Shown piece after piece: positions 8,374 through 16,624 of a stretch of DNA of 64,000 bases. The translations under genes were made by a program, and so were the position numbers. Source of the DNA: Streptomyces tagetis (lineage in GTDB: Bacteria > Actinomycetota > Actinomycetes > Streptomycetales > Streptomycetaceae); NCBI RefSeq assembly GCF_018069565.1, contig NZ_JAGPNL010000001.1, positions 1,178,001 to 1,242,000 on the forward strand, read 5' to 3'. The notes beneath the pieces were generated by a model, which was given only the letters and a program-made list of their open reading frames with translations, was not told where the DNA came from and did not search any database. Position 1 is the first letter of the stretch, and each line of letters starts with the position of its first letter.

Positions 8374-9393
8374 ATGGTCCGCTCGTCGCACCCCCGCTCC
8401 CGCCGAATCGCCCCCGCAGTGGCCGTGTTCGCGGCCGCCGCACTGACCCTCGCGGGCTGCTCCAGCAGTTCGGGCGGGAAGAAGTCCGAGGAAGGAGGCT
8501 CCACTTCCGCCGCCGGCACGGCGGACACCCCCCGGATGACGGTCGCCCTCGTCACCCACCAGGGGCCGGGTGACACCTTCTGGGACATCGTCCGCAAGGG
8601 CGCCGAGGCCGCCGCCGCCAAGGACAACATCAAGCTGGTCTACTCCGCCGACCCCAACGCCGGCAACCAGGCCAACCTGGTGCAGAACGCCATCGACCAG
8701 AAGGTCGACGGCATAGCGGTGACCCTCGCCAAGCCGGACGCCCTCAAGGGGGTCCTCGCCAAGGCCGGCCAGGCCGGCATACCCGTGGTCGGCCTCAACT
8801 CCGGCCTCGGGGACTGGCAGGACCTCGGACTGCTGGAGTTCTTCGGCCAGGACGAGAGCGTGGCCGGCGAGGCGTTCGGCAAGAAGCTGAACGACGTCGG
8901 CTCCAAGAAGGCCGTCTGCGTCATCCACGAACAGGGCAACGTGGGTCTCACCCAGCGCTGTGACGGGGCGAAGAAGACCTTCCGCGGCACGCTCGACACC
9001 CTCTACGTCAACGGCACCGACATGCCGTCCGTGAAGTCGACGATCATCGCCAAGCTCAAGCAGGACAGCGGCATCGACCACGTCGTCACGCTCGGCGCCC
9101 CCTTCGCCATGACGGCCGTGCAGTCGGTCGCCGACGCCGGCAGCAAGGCGAAGATCGCCACCTTCGACCTCAACAAGGACCTGACCGGCGCCATCGAGAA
9201 GGACGAGATCGAGTTCGCCGTCGACCAGCAGCCCTACCTCCAGGGCTACCTGGCCGTCGACGGCCTGTGGCTGCACAAGAACAACGGCAACTACAGCGGC
9301 GGCGGCGAGCAGCCGGTGCTGACCGGTCCGGCCTTCGTCGACAAGTCCAACGTGAAGGCCGTCGCCGAGTTCGCCGCGAAGGGCACCCGGTGA
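8374..9393 (+). CDS. Sugar/cyclitol ABC transporter substrate-binding lipoprotein
   Basis: A 339-residue type-I periplasmic-binding-protein-like lipoprotein. The N-terminus has a basic region, a hydrophobic stretch and the lipobox LAGC (Cys at about residue 27), so it is anchored to the outer face of the membrane. The mature part starts TPRMTVALVTHQGPGDTFWD and continues with VQNAIDQKVDGIAVTLAKPD, typical of CUT2/ribose-type binding proteins (Peripla_BP_4). It is the first gene of a four-gene operon; its stop overlaps the permease start (TGATG). Placement opposite iolC makes a cyclitol such as myo-inositol the likely ligand. Confidence 0.88.
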   Translation: MVRSSHPRSRRIAPAVAVFAAAALTLAGCSSSSGGKKSEEGGSTSAAGTADTPRMTVALVTHQGPGDTFWDIVRKGAEAAAAKDNIKLVYSADPNAGNQANLVQNAIDQKVDGIAVTLAKPDALKGVLAKAGQAGIPVVGLNSGLGDWQDLGLLEFFGQDESVAGEAFGKKLNDVGSKKAVCVIHEQGNVGLTQRCDGAKKTFRGTLDTLYVNGTDMPSVKSTIIAKLKQDSGIDHVVTLGAPFAMTAVQSVADAGSKAKIATFDLNKDLTGAIEKDEIEFAVDQQPYLQGYLAVDGLWLHKNNGNYSGGGEQPVLTGPAFVDKSNVKAVAEFAAKGTR

Positions 9394-10469
9394 TGAGCGT
9401 GACCCGACAGGCCGAGCCGGCGGTGACCCCACCGCCGGCTCCCGGCCCGGGGCAGTCCGACGGACGCACCAGGCAGCGCTCGCTGCCGGTGCGTCTGCTC
9501 GCCCGGCCCGAGGTCGGGGTCTTCCTCGGCGCCGTCGCCGTCTTCGTCTTCTTCCTGTTCGCCGCGCCCGCGGTCCGCCAGGGCGGCTCGATGGCGACCG
9601 TGCTCTACCAGGCGTCGACCATCGGCATCATGGCGCTGCCGGTCGCGCTGCTGATGATCGGCGGCGAGTTCGACCTGTCGGCCGGCGTCGCCGTCGTCAC
9701 CTCGGCCCTGACCGCGAGCATGCTCAGCTACCAACTGACCATGAACGTGTGGGCCGGGGTGATCGTCGCCCTCGCCGTCTCCCTCGGCGTCGGCGCCTTC
9801 AACGGCTGGGTGCTCGTACGCACCGGACTGCCCAGTTTCCTGGTGACGCTCGGGACCTTCCTGATCCTCCAGGGAGTGAACCTCGCGGTCACCAAACTGG
9901 TCACCGGCAACGTTGCCACCGACGACATCAGCGACATGGAGGGCTTCGCCCAGGCCAAGGCGTTCTTCGCCTCCTCCTTCGACCTCGGCGGCGTCCAGGT
10001 GAAGATCACCGTCGTGTGGTGGCTGGTCTTCGCCGCGCTCGCCACCTGGGTGCTGCTGCGCACCAAGTACGGCAACTGGATCTTCGCCGTCGGCGGCAGC
10101 CGCGAGTCCGCCCGCGCGGTCGGCGTCCCCGTCACCTTCACCAAGATCACGCTGTTCATGCTGGTCGGCTTCGGCGCCTGGTTCGTCGGCATGCACCAGC
10201 TCTTCTCCTTCAACACCGTGCAGTCCGGCGAGGGCGTCGGCCAGGAGCTGATCTACATCGCCGCGGCGGTGATCGGCGGCTGCCTGCTGACCGGCGGCTA
10301 CGGCTCGGCCATCGGCCCGGTCTTCGGCGCCTTCATGTTCGGCATGGTGAACCAGGGCATCGTCTACGCCGGCTGGAACCCCGACTGGTTCAAGGCGTTC
10401 CTCGGTGTGATGCTCCTCGGAGCCGTCCTCATCAATCTGTGGGTCCGCCGCGCGGCGACCCGGAGGTGA
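9393..10469 (+). CDS. CUT2-type ABC transporter permease
   Basis: A 358-residue integral membrane protein of the ribose/fructose permease family (BPD_transp_2). After a Pro-rich cytosolic N-terminus of about 35 residues come roughly nine to ten membrane helices. Family-typical segments are LPVALLMIGGEFDLSAGVAV and AAAVIGGCLLTGGYGSAIGP near the C-terminus. The start codon overlaps the stop of the binding-protein gene by one base, and the ATPase gene follows after 6 nt, so the three are one operon and one importer. Confidence 0.9.
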   Translation: MSVTRQAEPAVTPPPAPGPGQSDGRTRQRSLPVRLLARPEVGVFLGAVAVFVFFLFAAPAVRQGGSMATVLYQASTIGIMALPVALLMIGGEFDLSAGVAVVTSALTASMLSYQLTMNVWAGVIVALAVSLGVGAFNGWVLVRTGLPSFLVTLGTFLILQGVNLAVTKLVTGNVATDDISDMEGFAQAKAFFASSFDLGGVQVKITVVWWLVFAALATWVLLRTKYGNWIFAVGGSRESARAVGVPVTFTKITLFMLVGFGAWFVGMHQLFSFNTVQSGEGVGQELIYIAAAVIGGCLLTGGYGSAIGPVFGAFMFGMVNQGIVYAGWNPDWFKAFLGVMLLGAVLINLWVRRAATRR

Positions 10470-10475
10470 TCGGAA

Positions 10476-11435
10476 ATGACCAGCACCACCCCCGGCGGCC
10501 GGACGGCCGTCCACCCGTCACCCGGGTCCGGGGAGGACGCCCCGCCCCTCGTCGAGCTGCGCGCCGCCGGCAAGTCCTACGGCAACGTCCGGGCCCTGCA
10601 CGGGGTCGACCTCGCCGTCCACCCCTCCCGGGTGACCTGCGTCCTCGGCGACAACGGGGCCGGCAAGTCCACCCTCATCAAGATCATCTCCGGGCTCCAC
10701 CAGCACACCGAGGGCGAGTTCCTCGTCGACGGCGAGCCGGTGCGCTTCTCCAGCCCCCGCGACGCCCTCGCCCGCGGCATCGCCACCGTCTACCAGGACC
10801 TGGCGACGGTGCCGCTGATGCCGGTGTGGCGCAACTTCTTCCTCGGCTCCGAGATGACCAAGGGCCCCTGGCCCGTACGCCGCCTCGACATCGCCCGCAT
10901 GAAGCGGACGGCCGACGAGGAACTGCGCAACATGGGCATCGTCCTGGACGACCTGGAACAGCCCATCGGCACGCTCTCCGGCGGACAGCGCCAGTGCGTG
11001 GCCATCGCCCGCGCCGTCTACTTCGGCGCCCGCGTCCTCATCCTCGACGAGCCCACCGCCGCCCTCGGCGTCAAGCAGTCCGGCGTGGTCCTCAAGTACA
11101 TCGCCGCCGCCCGTGAACGCGGACTCGGCGTCATCTTCATCACCCACAACCCGCACCACGCCTACCTGGTCGGCGACCACTTCAGCGTGCTGCGCCTGGG
11201 CACCCTCGAACTGAGCGCCCCCCGGGACCGCATCACTCTCGAAGAGCTGACCAACCACATGGCGGGCGGCGCCGAACTCGCCGCGCTCAAGCACGAACTG
11301 GCCCAGGTCGGCGGCGTCGACGTCGCCGCGCTCCCGGAAGCGGGGGAGGTGTCCGCGCCCGCCGGGGACGGTGCCCCCGAGTCCGCGGCCCCCGCCGCCT
11401 CCGCCGCGTCCACGAACGCCGAAGGGAAGCCCTGA
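10476..11435 (+). CDS. CUT2-type ABC transporter ATP-binding protein with a single nucleotide-binding domain
   Basis: A 319-residue ATPase energising the adjacent importer. Walker A is GDNGAGKST (about residue 60), the signature LSGGQRQ, Walker [13 protein letters not shown], and the switch His is in [11 protein letters not shown]. Most ribose-type ATPases carry two fused domains of about 500 residues. This one has a single domain, like FrcA-type fructose transporters, so it presumably works as a homodimer. The last 40 or so residues are Ala/Pro-rich and look disordered. Confidence 0.9.
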   Translation: MTSTTPGGRTAVHPSPGSGEDAPPLVELRAAGKSYGNVRALHGVDLAVHPSRVTCVLGDNGAGKSTLIKIISGLHQHTEGEFLVDGEPVRFSSPRDALARGIATVYQDLATVPLMPVWRNFFLGSEMTKGPWPVRRLDIARMKRTADEELRNMGIVLDDLEQPIGTLSGGQRQCVAIARAVYFGARVLILDEPTAALGVKQSGVVLKYIAAARERGLGVIFITHNPHHAYLVGDHFSVLRLGTLELSAPRDRITLEELTNHMAGGAELAALKHELAQVGGVDVAALPEAGEVSAPAGDGAPESAAPAASAASTNAEGKP

Positions 11436-11436
11436 C

Positions 11437-12339
11437 ATGCCCCCTGCCCTGGACCGCATCCGCGTCGGCTCGGCCCCCGACTCCTGGGGCGTCTGGTTCC
11501 CCGACGACCCCCGGCAAGTCCCCTGGGAACGCTTCCTGGACGAGGTCTCCGAGGCCGGCTACGAGTGGATCGAACTCGGCCCCTACGGCTACCTGCCCAC
11601 CGACCCGGCCCGGCTCGCCGACGAGGTGGCCCGGCGCGGCCTGCGGGTCTCCGCCGGCACGATCTTCTGCGGACTGCACCGCGGCCCCTCCGAGTGGGAC
11701 GCCACCTGGGAGCAGGTCTCCCGCGTCGCCTCCCTCACCCGGGCCATGGACGCCGGGTACCTCGTCGTCATCCCGTCCTTCTGGCGCGACGACAAGACCG
11801 CCGAGATCCTGGAGCCGCCGGAGCTGACCCGCGAGCAGTGGGGCGACCTGACCACGGGCATGGAACGGCTCGGCCGCCGGGTGAAGGAGACGTACGGGCT
11901 GGACATCGTCGTCCACCCGCACGCCGACACCCACATCGACACCGAGGAGCACGTCGAACGCTTCCTCGACTCCACCGACTCCGGCCTGGTCTCCCTCTGC
12001 CTGGACACCGGTCACTACGCCTACTGCGGCGGGGACAGCGTCAAGCTGATCGAGACCTACGGGGAGCGCATCGGCTACCTCCACCTCAAGCAGGTCGACC
12101 CGGAGATCCTCGCCGGCGTCCGCGCCGAGGGCGTGCCGTTCGGGCCCGCCGTGCAGCGCGGGGTGATGTGCGAACCCCCGGGCGGCGTACCGGAGCTGGG
12201 GCCGGTGCTCACGGCGGCGCAGCGGCTCGGCGTGGACCTGTTCGCCATCGTGGAGCAGGACATGTACCCCTGCGAGCCGGACAAGCCCCTCCCCATCGCC
12301 GTCCGCACCCGCCGCTTCCTGCGCTCCTGCGGCGCCTGA
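11437..12339 (+). CDS. IolE/IolI-like sugar isomerase/dehydratase (xylose-isomerase-like TIM barrel)
   Basis: A 300-residue TIM-barrel protein of the AP-endonuclease-2/xylose-isomerase-like family. It begins VGSAPDSWGVWFPDD and has EAGYEWIELGPYGYLP; the metal-site acids and histidines are in VVHPHADTHIDT, SLCLDTGHYAYCGGD, YLHLKQVDP and FAIVEQDMY. Members include inosose dehydratase (IolE) and inosose isomerase (IolI). No other IolE candidate is in the window, so this is the best candidate for the dehydration step between the IolG-like and IolD reactions. The start follows GAAGGGAAG directly after the ATPase stop. Confidence 0.78.
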   Translation: MPPALDRIRVGSAPDSWGVWFPDDPRQVPWERFLDEVSEAGYEWIELGPYGYLPTDPARLADEVARRGLRVSAGTIFCGLHRGPSEWDATWEQVSRVASLTRAMDAGYLVVIPSFWRDDKTAEILEPPELTREQWGDLTTGMERLGRRVKETYGLDIVVHPHADTHIDTEEHVERFLDSTDSGLVSLCLDTGHYAYCGGDSVKLIETYGERIGYLHLKQVDPEILAGVRAEGVPFGPAVQRGVMCEPPGGVPELGPVLTAAQRLGVDLFAIVEQDMYPCEPDKPLPIAVRTRRFLRSCGA

Positions 12340-12364
12340 ACCCGGCCCGGAGCGCACCCGGCAC

Positions 12365-12403
12365 CGACACGGCCCCGGCGGAGGAACCGCCGGGGCCGTG
12401 TCG
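12365..12403. terminator. Bidirectional hairpin terminator
   Basis: A perfect 16-bp stem (12365-12380 with 12388-12403) closes a 7-nt loop between two convergent genes. Its symmetry means it can stop transcription from both the transporter operon and the leftward dehydrogenase operon. There is no U-tract, which is usual in this GC range. Confidence 0.85.
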
Positions 12404-12421
12404 TGCGCGTGGGGGCGCCGG

Positions 12422-13426
12422 TCAGGCCGTGCGGACCTCCGCGAGGGCGACCGGGCGGTGCTCGCGCAGCGACAGCGCGCACGCCTCGGCGATCCACCCC
12501 GCCTCCAGGGCGTCCGCGACGGTGCACGGCGAGGGGCGGGTGCCGGCGGCGACCTCGGTGAACGCGGTCAGCTCGGCGCGGTAGGCGGCGGCGAAGCGGT
12601 CCATGAAGAAGTCGTGCGGCACCCCCGCCGGGAACCGCGCCCCGGGCTCCACCGAACGCAGCGGCAGCCGGTCCTCCAGCCCCACCGCGATGGAGTCCGC
12701 GAAGCCGTGCAGTTCCATCCGCACGTCGTAACCCCGGGCGTTGTGGCGGCTGTTGGAGACCACGGCGAGGGTGCCGTCGTCCAGGGTGAGCACCGCGCCC
12801 ACGGTGTCCGCGTCCCCGGCCTGACGGATGTGGGCGGCGCCCCGGTTGCCGCCGACGGCGTACACCTCGCGCACCTCGCGGCCGGTCACCCAGCGGATGA
12901 CGTCGAAGTCGTGCACCGAGCAGTCCCGGAAGATGCCGCCCGAGGCGGCGACGTACGCGGCCGGCGGCGGCGCCGGGTCGAGCGTGACCGCCCGTACGGT
13001 GTGCAGCGGGCCCAGCGTGCCCGCGCGCACCGCCTCCCGCGCCGCCGTGAAACCGGGGTCGAAACGGCGCTGGTAGCCGATCTGCACCGGCACCCCGCCG
13101 CCCTCGGTCACCCGGAGCACCTCGACGCCCTCCGCCATGGTGCGGGCGACGGGCTTCTCGCAGAAGACCGGCACCCCCGCCTCGACCGCGGCGCGGATCA
13201 GGCCCGGATGGGCGTCGGTCGCGGCGGCGATCACCACCGCGTCCACCCCGGCGGAGAGCACCGCCTCGGGCGAGTCCGCCACCTCGGCGCCGAACCGCTC
13301 CGCCGCGGCCTTGGCGGCGTCCATGAGCGGGTCGGCGACGACGAGCGAGCCGACGGTGTCGAGTGCGGAGAGGGTCTCGGCGTGGAAGGCGCCGATGCGG
13401 CCGAGGCCGAGAATGCCGATACGCAT
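12422..13426 (-). CDS. Gfo/Idh/MocA dehydrogenase, inositol 2-dehydrogenase-like (IolG-like)
   Basis: A 334-residue NAD(P)-dependent oxidoreductase. The Rossmann motif GILGLGRIGAFHAETL opens the protein, the catalytic-lysine motif FCEKPVA lies near residue 97, and the second catalytic region reads GGIFRDCSVHDFDVIRWVTG with the Asp and His of the family. The C-terminal FFMDRFAAAYRAELTAF resembles IolG. The probable reaction is oxidation of myo-inositol (or an isomer) to an inosose, the entry step of the pathway. It is transcribed leftwards, 58 nt after the SDR gene, probably with it and the PhyH-type gene. Confidence 0.85.
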   Translation of the reverse strand: MRIGILGLGRIGAFHAETLSALDTVGSLVVADPLMDAAKAAAERFGAEVADSPEAVLSAGVDAVVIAAATDAHPGLIRAAVEAGVPVFCEKPVARTMAEGVEVLRVTEGGGVPVQIGYQRRFDPGFTAAREAVRAGTLGPLHTVRAVTLDPAPPPAAYVAASGGIFRDCSVHDFDVIRWVTGREVREVYAVGGNRGAAHIRQAGDADTVGAVLTLDDGTLAVVSNSRHNARGYDVRMELHGFADSIAVGLEDRLPLRSVEPGARFPAGVPHDFFMDRFAAAYRAELTAFTEVAAGTRPSPCTVADALEAGWIAEACALSLREHRPVALAEVRTA

Positions 13427-13484
13427 GCGGATGCTGCTCCTCGTGTGGAATCGCCGCCGGACGGTCCGGCGGGCGGCGGCGTGG

Positions 13485-14261
13485 TCAGTCGAGTCCTCCC
13501 AGGACGTTCTGGTCCCAGTCGATCACCGAGCCGGTGACGACTCCGGACCGGTCCGAGAGCAGCAGGACCACGAAGTCGGCGATCTCGTCGGGACGGCCCA
13601 GCCGGCCCATCGGCAGCCGCTCGGCGGCCCGCTCGCGCCAGTCGTCCCCGGCCCCGTGGAAGGCGCGCTGGGTCGCGTCCTCGCCCTCGGTCGCCGTCCA
13701 GCCGATGTTCAGGCCGTTGATCCGCACCCGGTCCCAGCGGTGCGCGTGCGCGGCGTTGCGGGTCAGCCCCGTGAGACCGGCCTTCGCGGCGACGTACGGG
13801 GCCAGGAACGGCTGCCCGCCGTGCGCCGAGGAGGTGATGACGTTGACGATCGTGCCCGGCGCCTCGCGGCGCACCATGTCCGCGACCGCCGCCTGCATGG
13901 CGAAGAACGGCGCCCGCAGGTTGACCGCGATGTGCCGGTCGAACAGCTCGGGGGTGGTGTCCAGCAGCGTGCCCCGAGAGGTCAGGCCGGCCGCGTTCAC
14001 CAGGCAGTCGACGCGGCCGTGGACCGCCACGACCCGGGCCACGGCGTCCCGCGCCGCCTCGGCCCGCGCGAGGTCGGCGTGTACGTACACCGCCTCGCCG
14101 CCCGCTGCCGTCAGCTCGGCCACCAGCGCCTCGCCGGGCTCCGGGCGCCGGCCGGTGACGGCCACGGCCGCCCCCTCGCGTACCGCGGCCCGCGCGACGG
14201 CGGCGCCGACGCCCTGGGTGCCGCCGTTGACGAGGACGATCTTCCCGTCCAGGAGTCCCAC
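13485..14261 (-). CDS. SDR-family dehydrogenase of the cyclitol region
   Basis: A complete 258-residue short-chain dehydrogenase. It has the cofactor motif NGGTQGVG at residues 13-20, NAAG near 89, and the catalytic Ser in NVITSSAHGG followed by Tyr and Lys in APYVAAKAGLTG. The C-terminal WDQNVLGG is less common than the usual DGG ending. It lies 9 nt after the PhyH-type dioxygenase gene, so the two are co-transcribed. It probably oxidises or epimerises a hydroxyl on the cyclitol derivative processed here; the substrate is unknown. Confidence 0.87.
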   Translation of the reverse strand: MGLLDGKIVLVNGGTQGVGAAVARAAVREGAAVAVTGRRPEPGEALVAELTAAGGEAVYVHADLARAEAARDAVARVVAVHGRVDCLVNAAGLTSRGTLLDTTPELFDRHIAVNLRAPFFAMQAAVADMVRREAPGTIVNVITSSAHGGQPFLAPYVAAKAGLTGLTRNAAHAHRWDRVRINGLNIGWTATEGEDATQRAFHGAGDDWRERAAERLPMGRLGRPDEIADFVVLLLSDRSGVVTGSVIDWDQNVLGGLD

Positions 14262-14270
14262 GAGCGCCCC

Positions 14271-15428
14271 TCAGCCCCTGCGCCGTACGCCGCCGCGCAG
14301 CGCCTCGCGCAGGGCGTCCGGCGCCCACTCCTCGCGCAGCGCCCGCCGCACCAGGTCCGCCTGGGAGGCCGGGGCGAGCCCGTCGACCGGCGGGTCGGTG
14401 TCCAGATCGGTGGGGAAGGGATAGCCCTCGGCGCTCGCGGCGACCACGTTCTCCAGCGCGCGTGCGTCGGCGCCCTGGGCGCGGCGGCGCAGCAGCACCG
14501 GGTAGACGGCGTTCACCACCGCCTCCCGGTCCACGCGCTCCATCGCCCGGCCGAAGGCCGAGGAGACCTGGAGCAGGTTGGCCATGCGCCGCACGTCGGC
14601 GGACCGGTTGGTGCCGGCGCCGTGGAAGAGCGCCGGGTTGAAGAAGACCGCGTCGCCCTTGGCCAGCGGCAGTTGGACGTGGCGCTCCGCGAAGTACTCC
14701 CGGAACTCCGGCCGCCGCCAGGCCAGATAGCCCGCCTCGAACTTCTGCGAGTGCGGCAGGTACATCGTCGGACCCGACTCCACGGGCATGTCGCGGTGCG
14801 CGACCGCGCCCTGGAGGGTGAGCGCGGGGGAGAGGCGGTGCACGTGCGCCGGGTAGGCGGCGGCCACCTCGTCGGAGAGGAAACCGAGGTGGTAGTCGCG
14901 GTGCGGGGTCTGCGCGGCGCCGCCCGGGTTGACCACGTTGACCTGCGAGGTGACCTGGTAGCCGGGGCCGAGCCAGGCCGTGGAGACGAGGGCGAGGGCG
15001 TCGTTGGCGTAGTAGTCGGCGAACGCCTCCGGATCGTGCAGCGCCGCCTTCTCCAGCGCGTTCCACACCCGGTCGTTGGCGCCGGGCGCGGCGAAGTGGT
15101 CGCCGGCCGCGGTGCCCGAGGCGCGCTGGGCGGCGATCAGGGCGTCGAACACGGCGGTGGCCCGGTCGACGACGTCCGGGTCCGGGAAGGCGCCCCGCAG
15201 CACGACGATGCCGGGACCGTCGGCCAGGGCGTGGACCAGCTCGTCCGCCGCCCCGGGGCGCTCGCGCAGCCCGGCCGCCTCGTAGACGGGGACGTTCTGC
15301 TCGATGGACGAGGCGAGCGGGTGGGCGGCCGGGTCGGTGGGCCGCTCGACGAGGGCGCGGAAGGCGTCGAGGTCGCAGTCGCGGGCGCAGAGCCAGGCGC
15401 GGCGGGCGGAGACGGAAGGCGAGGACAT
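14271..15428 (-). CDS. Phytanoyl-CoA dioxygenase-family Fe(II)/2-oxoglutarate oxygenase
   Basis: A 385-residue non-haem iron oxygenase. The 2-His-1-carboxylate triad is visible: His176 and Asp178 in TPHRDYHLGF, and His269 in FNPALFHGAGTNRS, followed by an Arg suited to bind 2-oxoglutarate. The PhyH fold is therefore complete and probably active. It is the first gene of the leftward unit PhyH-SDR-IolG-like and diverges from the LacI regulator. In this setting it may hydroxylate, or oxidatively remove a substituent from, a modified cyclitol before it enters the iol pathway. That role is inference only. Confidence 0.85.
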   Translation of the reverse strand: MSSPSVSARRAWLCARDCDLDAFRALVERPTDPAAHPLASSIEQNVPVYEAAGLRERPGAADELVHALADGPGIVVLRGAFPDPDVVDRATAVFDALIAAQRASGTAAGDHFAAPGANDRVWNALEKAALHDPEAFADYYANDALALVSTAWLGPGYQVTSQVNVVNPGGAAQTPHRDYHLGFLSDEVAAAYPAHVHRLSPALTLQGAVAHRDMPVESGPTMYLPHSQKFEAGYLAWRRPEFREYFAERHVQLPLAKGDAVFFNPALFHGAGTNRSADVRRMANLLQVSSAFGRAMERVDREAVVNAVYPVLLRRRAQGADARALENVVAASAEGYPFPTDLDTDPPVDGLAPASQADLVRRALREEWAPDALREALRGGVRRRG

Positions 15429-15470
15429 CGTCGTCCTTTCGGTGACAGGGCCGACGGGATGCTGTCATTC

Positions 15471-15482
15471 TTGTCCGGACAA
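15471..15482. promoter_or_regulatory. Palindromic operator TTGTCCGGACAA between phyH-type gene and lacI-type gene
   Basis: A perfect 12-bp palindrome lies in the 126-bp divergent region, and its size and CG centre suit a LacI-family protein. A further inverted pair, TGACAG (15443-15448) and CTGTCA (15462-15467), sits beside it on the phyH-type side. The LacI-type protein encoded next door is the natural candidate to bind here and autoregulate. Confidence 0.6.
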
Positions 15483-15554
15483 ACGCTGCGAACAACCAGC
15501 AGGCATCCATCAAAAACCCCTCAGGAACACTCTGGGGAGCGGAAGGAGCCGGTG

Positions 15555-16586
15555 ATGGGCCACCCCTTCCCGATCAGGGAGATCGCACGTCAGGCCGGGC
15601 TGAGCGAGGCCACCGTCGACCGGGTCCTCAACGGCCGCGGCGGAGTCCGCGAGAGCACCGCACACGAGGTCCGCCGGGCCATCACCGACCTCGACCGCCA
15701 GCGCACCCAGGTCCGGCTGGTCGGCCGCACCTTCATGATCGACATCGTGATGCAGGCGCCGGACCGCTTCTCCACCGCCGTACGCGCCGCCCTGGAGGCC
15801 GAACTCCCCGCGCTGCGCCCCGCCGTCCTCCGCTCCCGCTACCACTTCCGCGAGACCGGCCCCGTCCGGGAGCTGACCGCCGTCCTGGACCGGATCGCCC
15901 GGCGCGGTTCCCAGGGCGTGATCCTCAAGGCCCCGGACGTCCCCGAGGTGGCCGACGCGGTGGGCCGGCTGACGGCGGCGGGCGTCCCCGTGGTCACGCT
16001 CGCCACCGACCTGCCCGCCAGCACCCGCCTCGCCTACGTCGGCATCGACAACCGGGCGGCCGGCGCGACCGCCGCCTACCTCGTCGGGCAGTGGCTGGGG
16101 GAGCGGCCCGGCCATGTGCTGACCAGCCTCAGCAGCGGCTTCTTCCGCAACGAGGAGGAACGGGAGATGGGCTTCCGCGCCGTCATGCGGGCCCACCACC
16201 CCGAGCGCGCCCTCGTCGAGATCGCCGAGGGCCAGGGCCTGGACGCCACCCAGTACGACCTGGTGCGCTCGGCGCTGGAACGCGACCCGGAGATCCGCGC
16301 CGTCTACTCGATGGGCGGCGGGAACATCGCCACGCTCCGCGCCTTCGCGGACCTCGGGCGCCCGTGCGCCGTCTTCGTCGCGCACGACCTCGACCAGGAC
16401 AACACCCGCCTGCTGCGCGAGCACCGGCTCTCCGCCGTCCTCCACCACGACCTGCGGCACGATCTGCGCGAGGCGTGCCACACGGTGATGCGGGCCCACG
16501 ACGCCCTGCCGCCCGCCGGCCCCGCGCCGGCCTCCGCCATCCAGGTCGTCACGCCCCACAACCTGCCGCCCGCCCCGGCGGGGTGA
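15555..16586 (+). CDS. LacI-family transcriptional regulator
   Basis: A 343-residue repressor-type protein. The N-terminal helix-turn-helix is IREIARQAGLSEATVDRVLN with the hinge-side helix after it; the remainder is a type-I periplasmic-binding-like effector domain (DNRAAGATAAYLVGQWLGER, SALERDPEIRAVYSMGGGN). The ATG follows GGAAGGAG; a GTG one codon upstream is also possible. It is transcribed away from the PhyH-SDR-IolG-like genes and convergently with the second Gfo/Idh gene, so it most likely represses this cyclitol region. Confidence 0.9.
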   Translation: MGHPFPIREIARQAGLSEATVDRVLNGRGGVRESTAHEVRRAITDLDRQRTQVRLVGRTFMIDIVMQAPDRFSTAVRAALEAELPALRPAVLRSRYHFRETGPVRELTAVLDRIARRGSQGVILKAPDVPEVADAVGRLTAAGVPVVTLATDLPASTRLAYVGIDNRAAGATAAYLVGQWLGERPGHVLTSLSSGFFRNEEEREMGFRAVMRAHHPERALVEIAEGQGLDATQYDLVRSALERDPEIRAVYSMGGGNIATLRAFADLGRPCAVFVAHDLDQDNTRLLREHRLSAVLHHDLRHDLREACHTVMRAHDALPPAGPAPASAIQVVTPHNLPPAPAG

Positions 16587-16596
16587 CGGACGCGGG

Positions 16597-16620
16597 GGCG
16601 GCGCTCCACCGTGCGCCGCC
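16597..16620. terminator. Hairpin terminator between convergent genes
   Basis: An 8-bp stem, GGCGGCGC (16597-16604) with GCGCCGCC (16613-16620), encloses an 8-nt loop. It fills the 38-bp gap between the LacI-type gene and the oppositely oriented Gfo/Idh gene, so it may serve both. Confidence 0.6.
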
Positions 16621-16624
16621 GCGG

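Noticed and set aside
13231..16586. Very long open frames on the strand opposite, or in other frames of, the PhyH/SDR/IolG-like and LacI-type genes
   Set aside because: They arise from high GC content, lack ribosome-binding sites and recognisable domains, and have Arg/Pro/Gly-rich low-complexity translations. The same applies to similar long frames elsewhere in the window.
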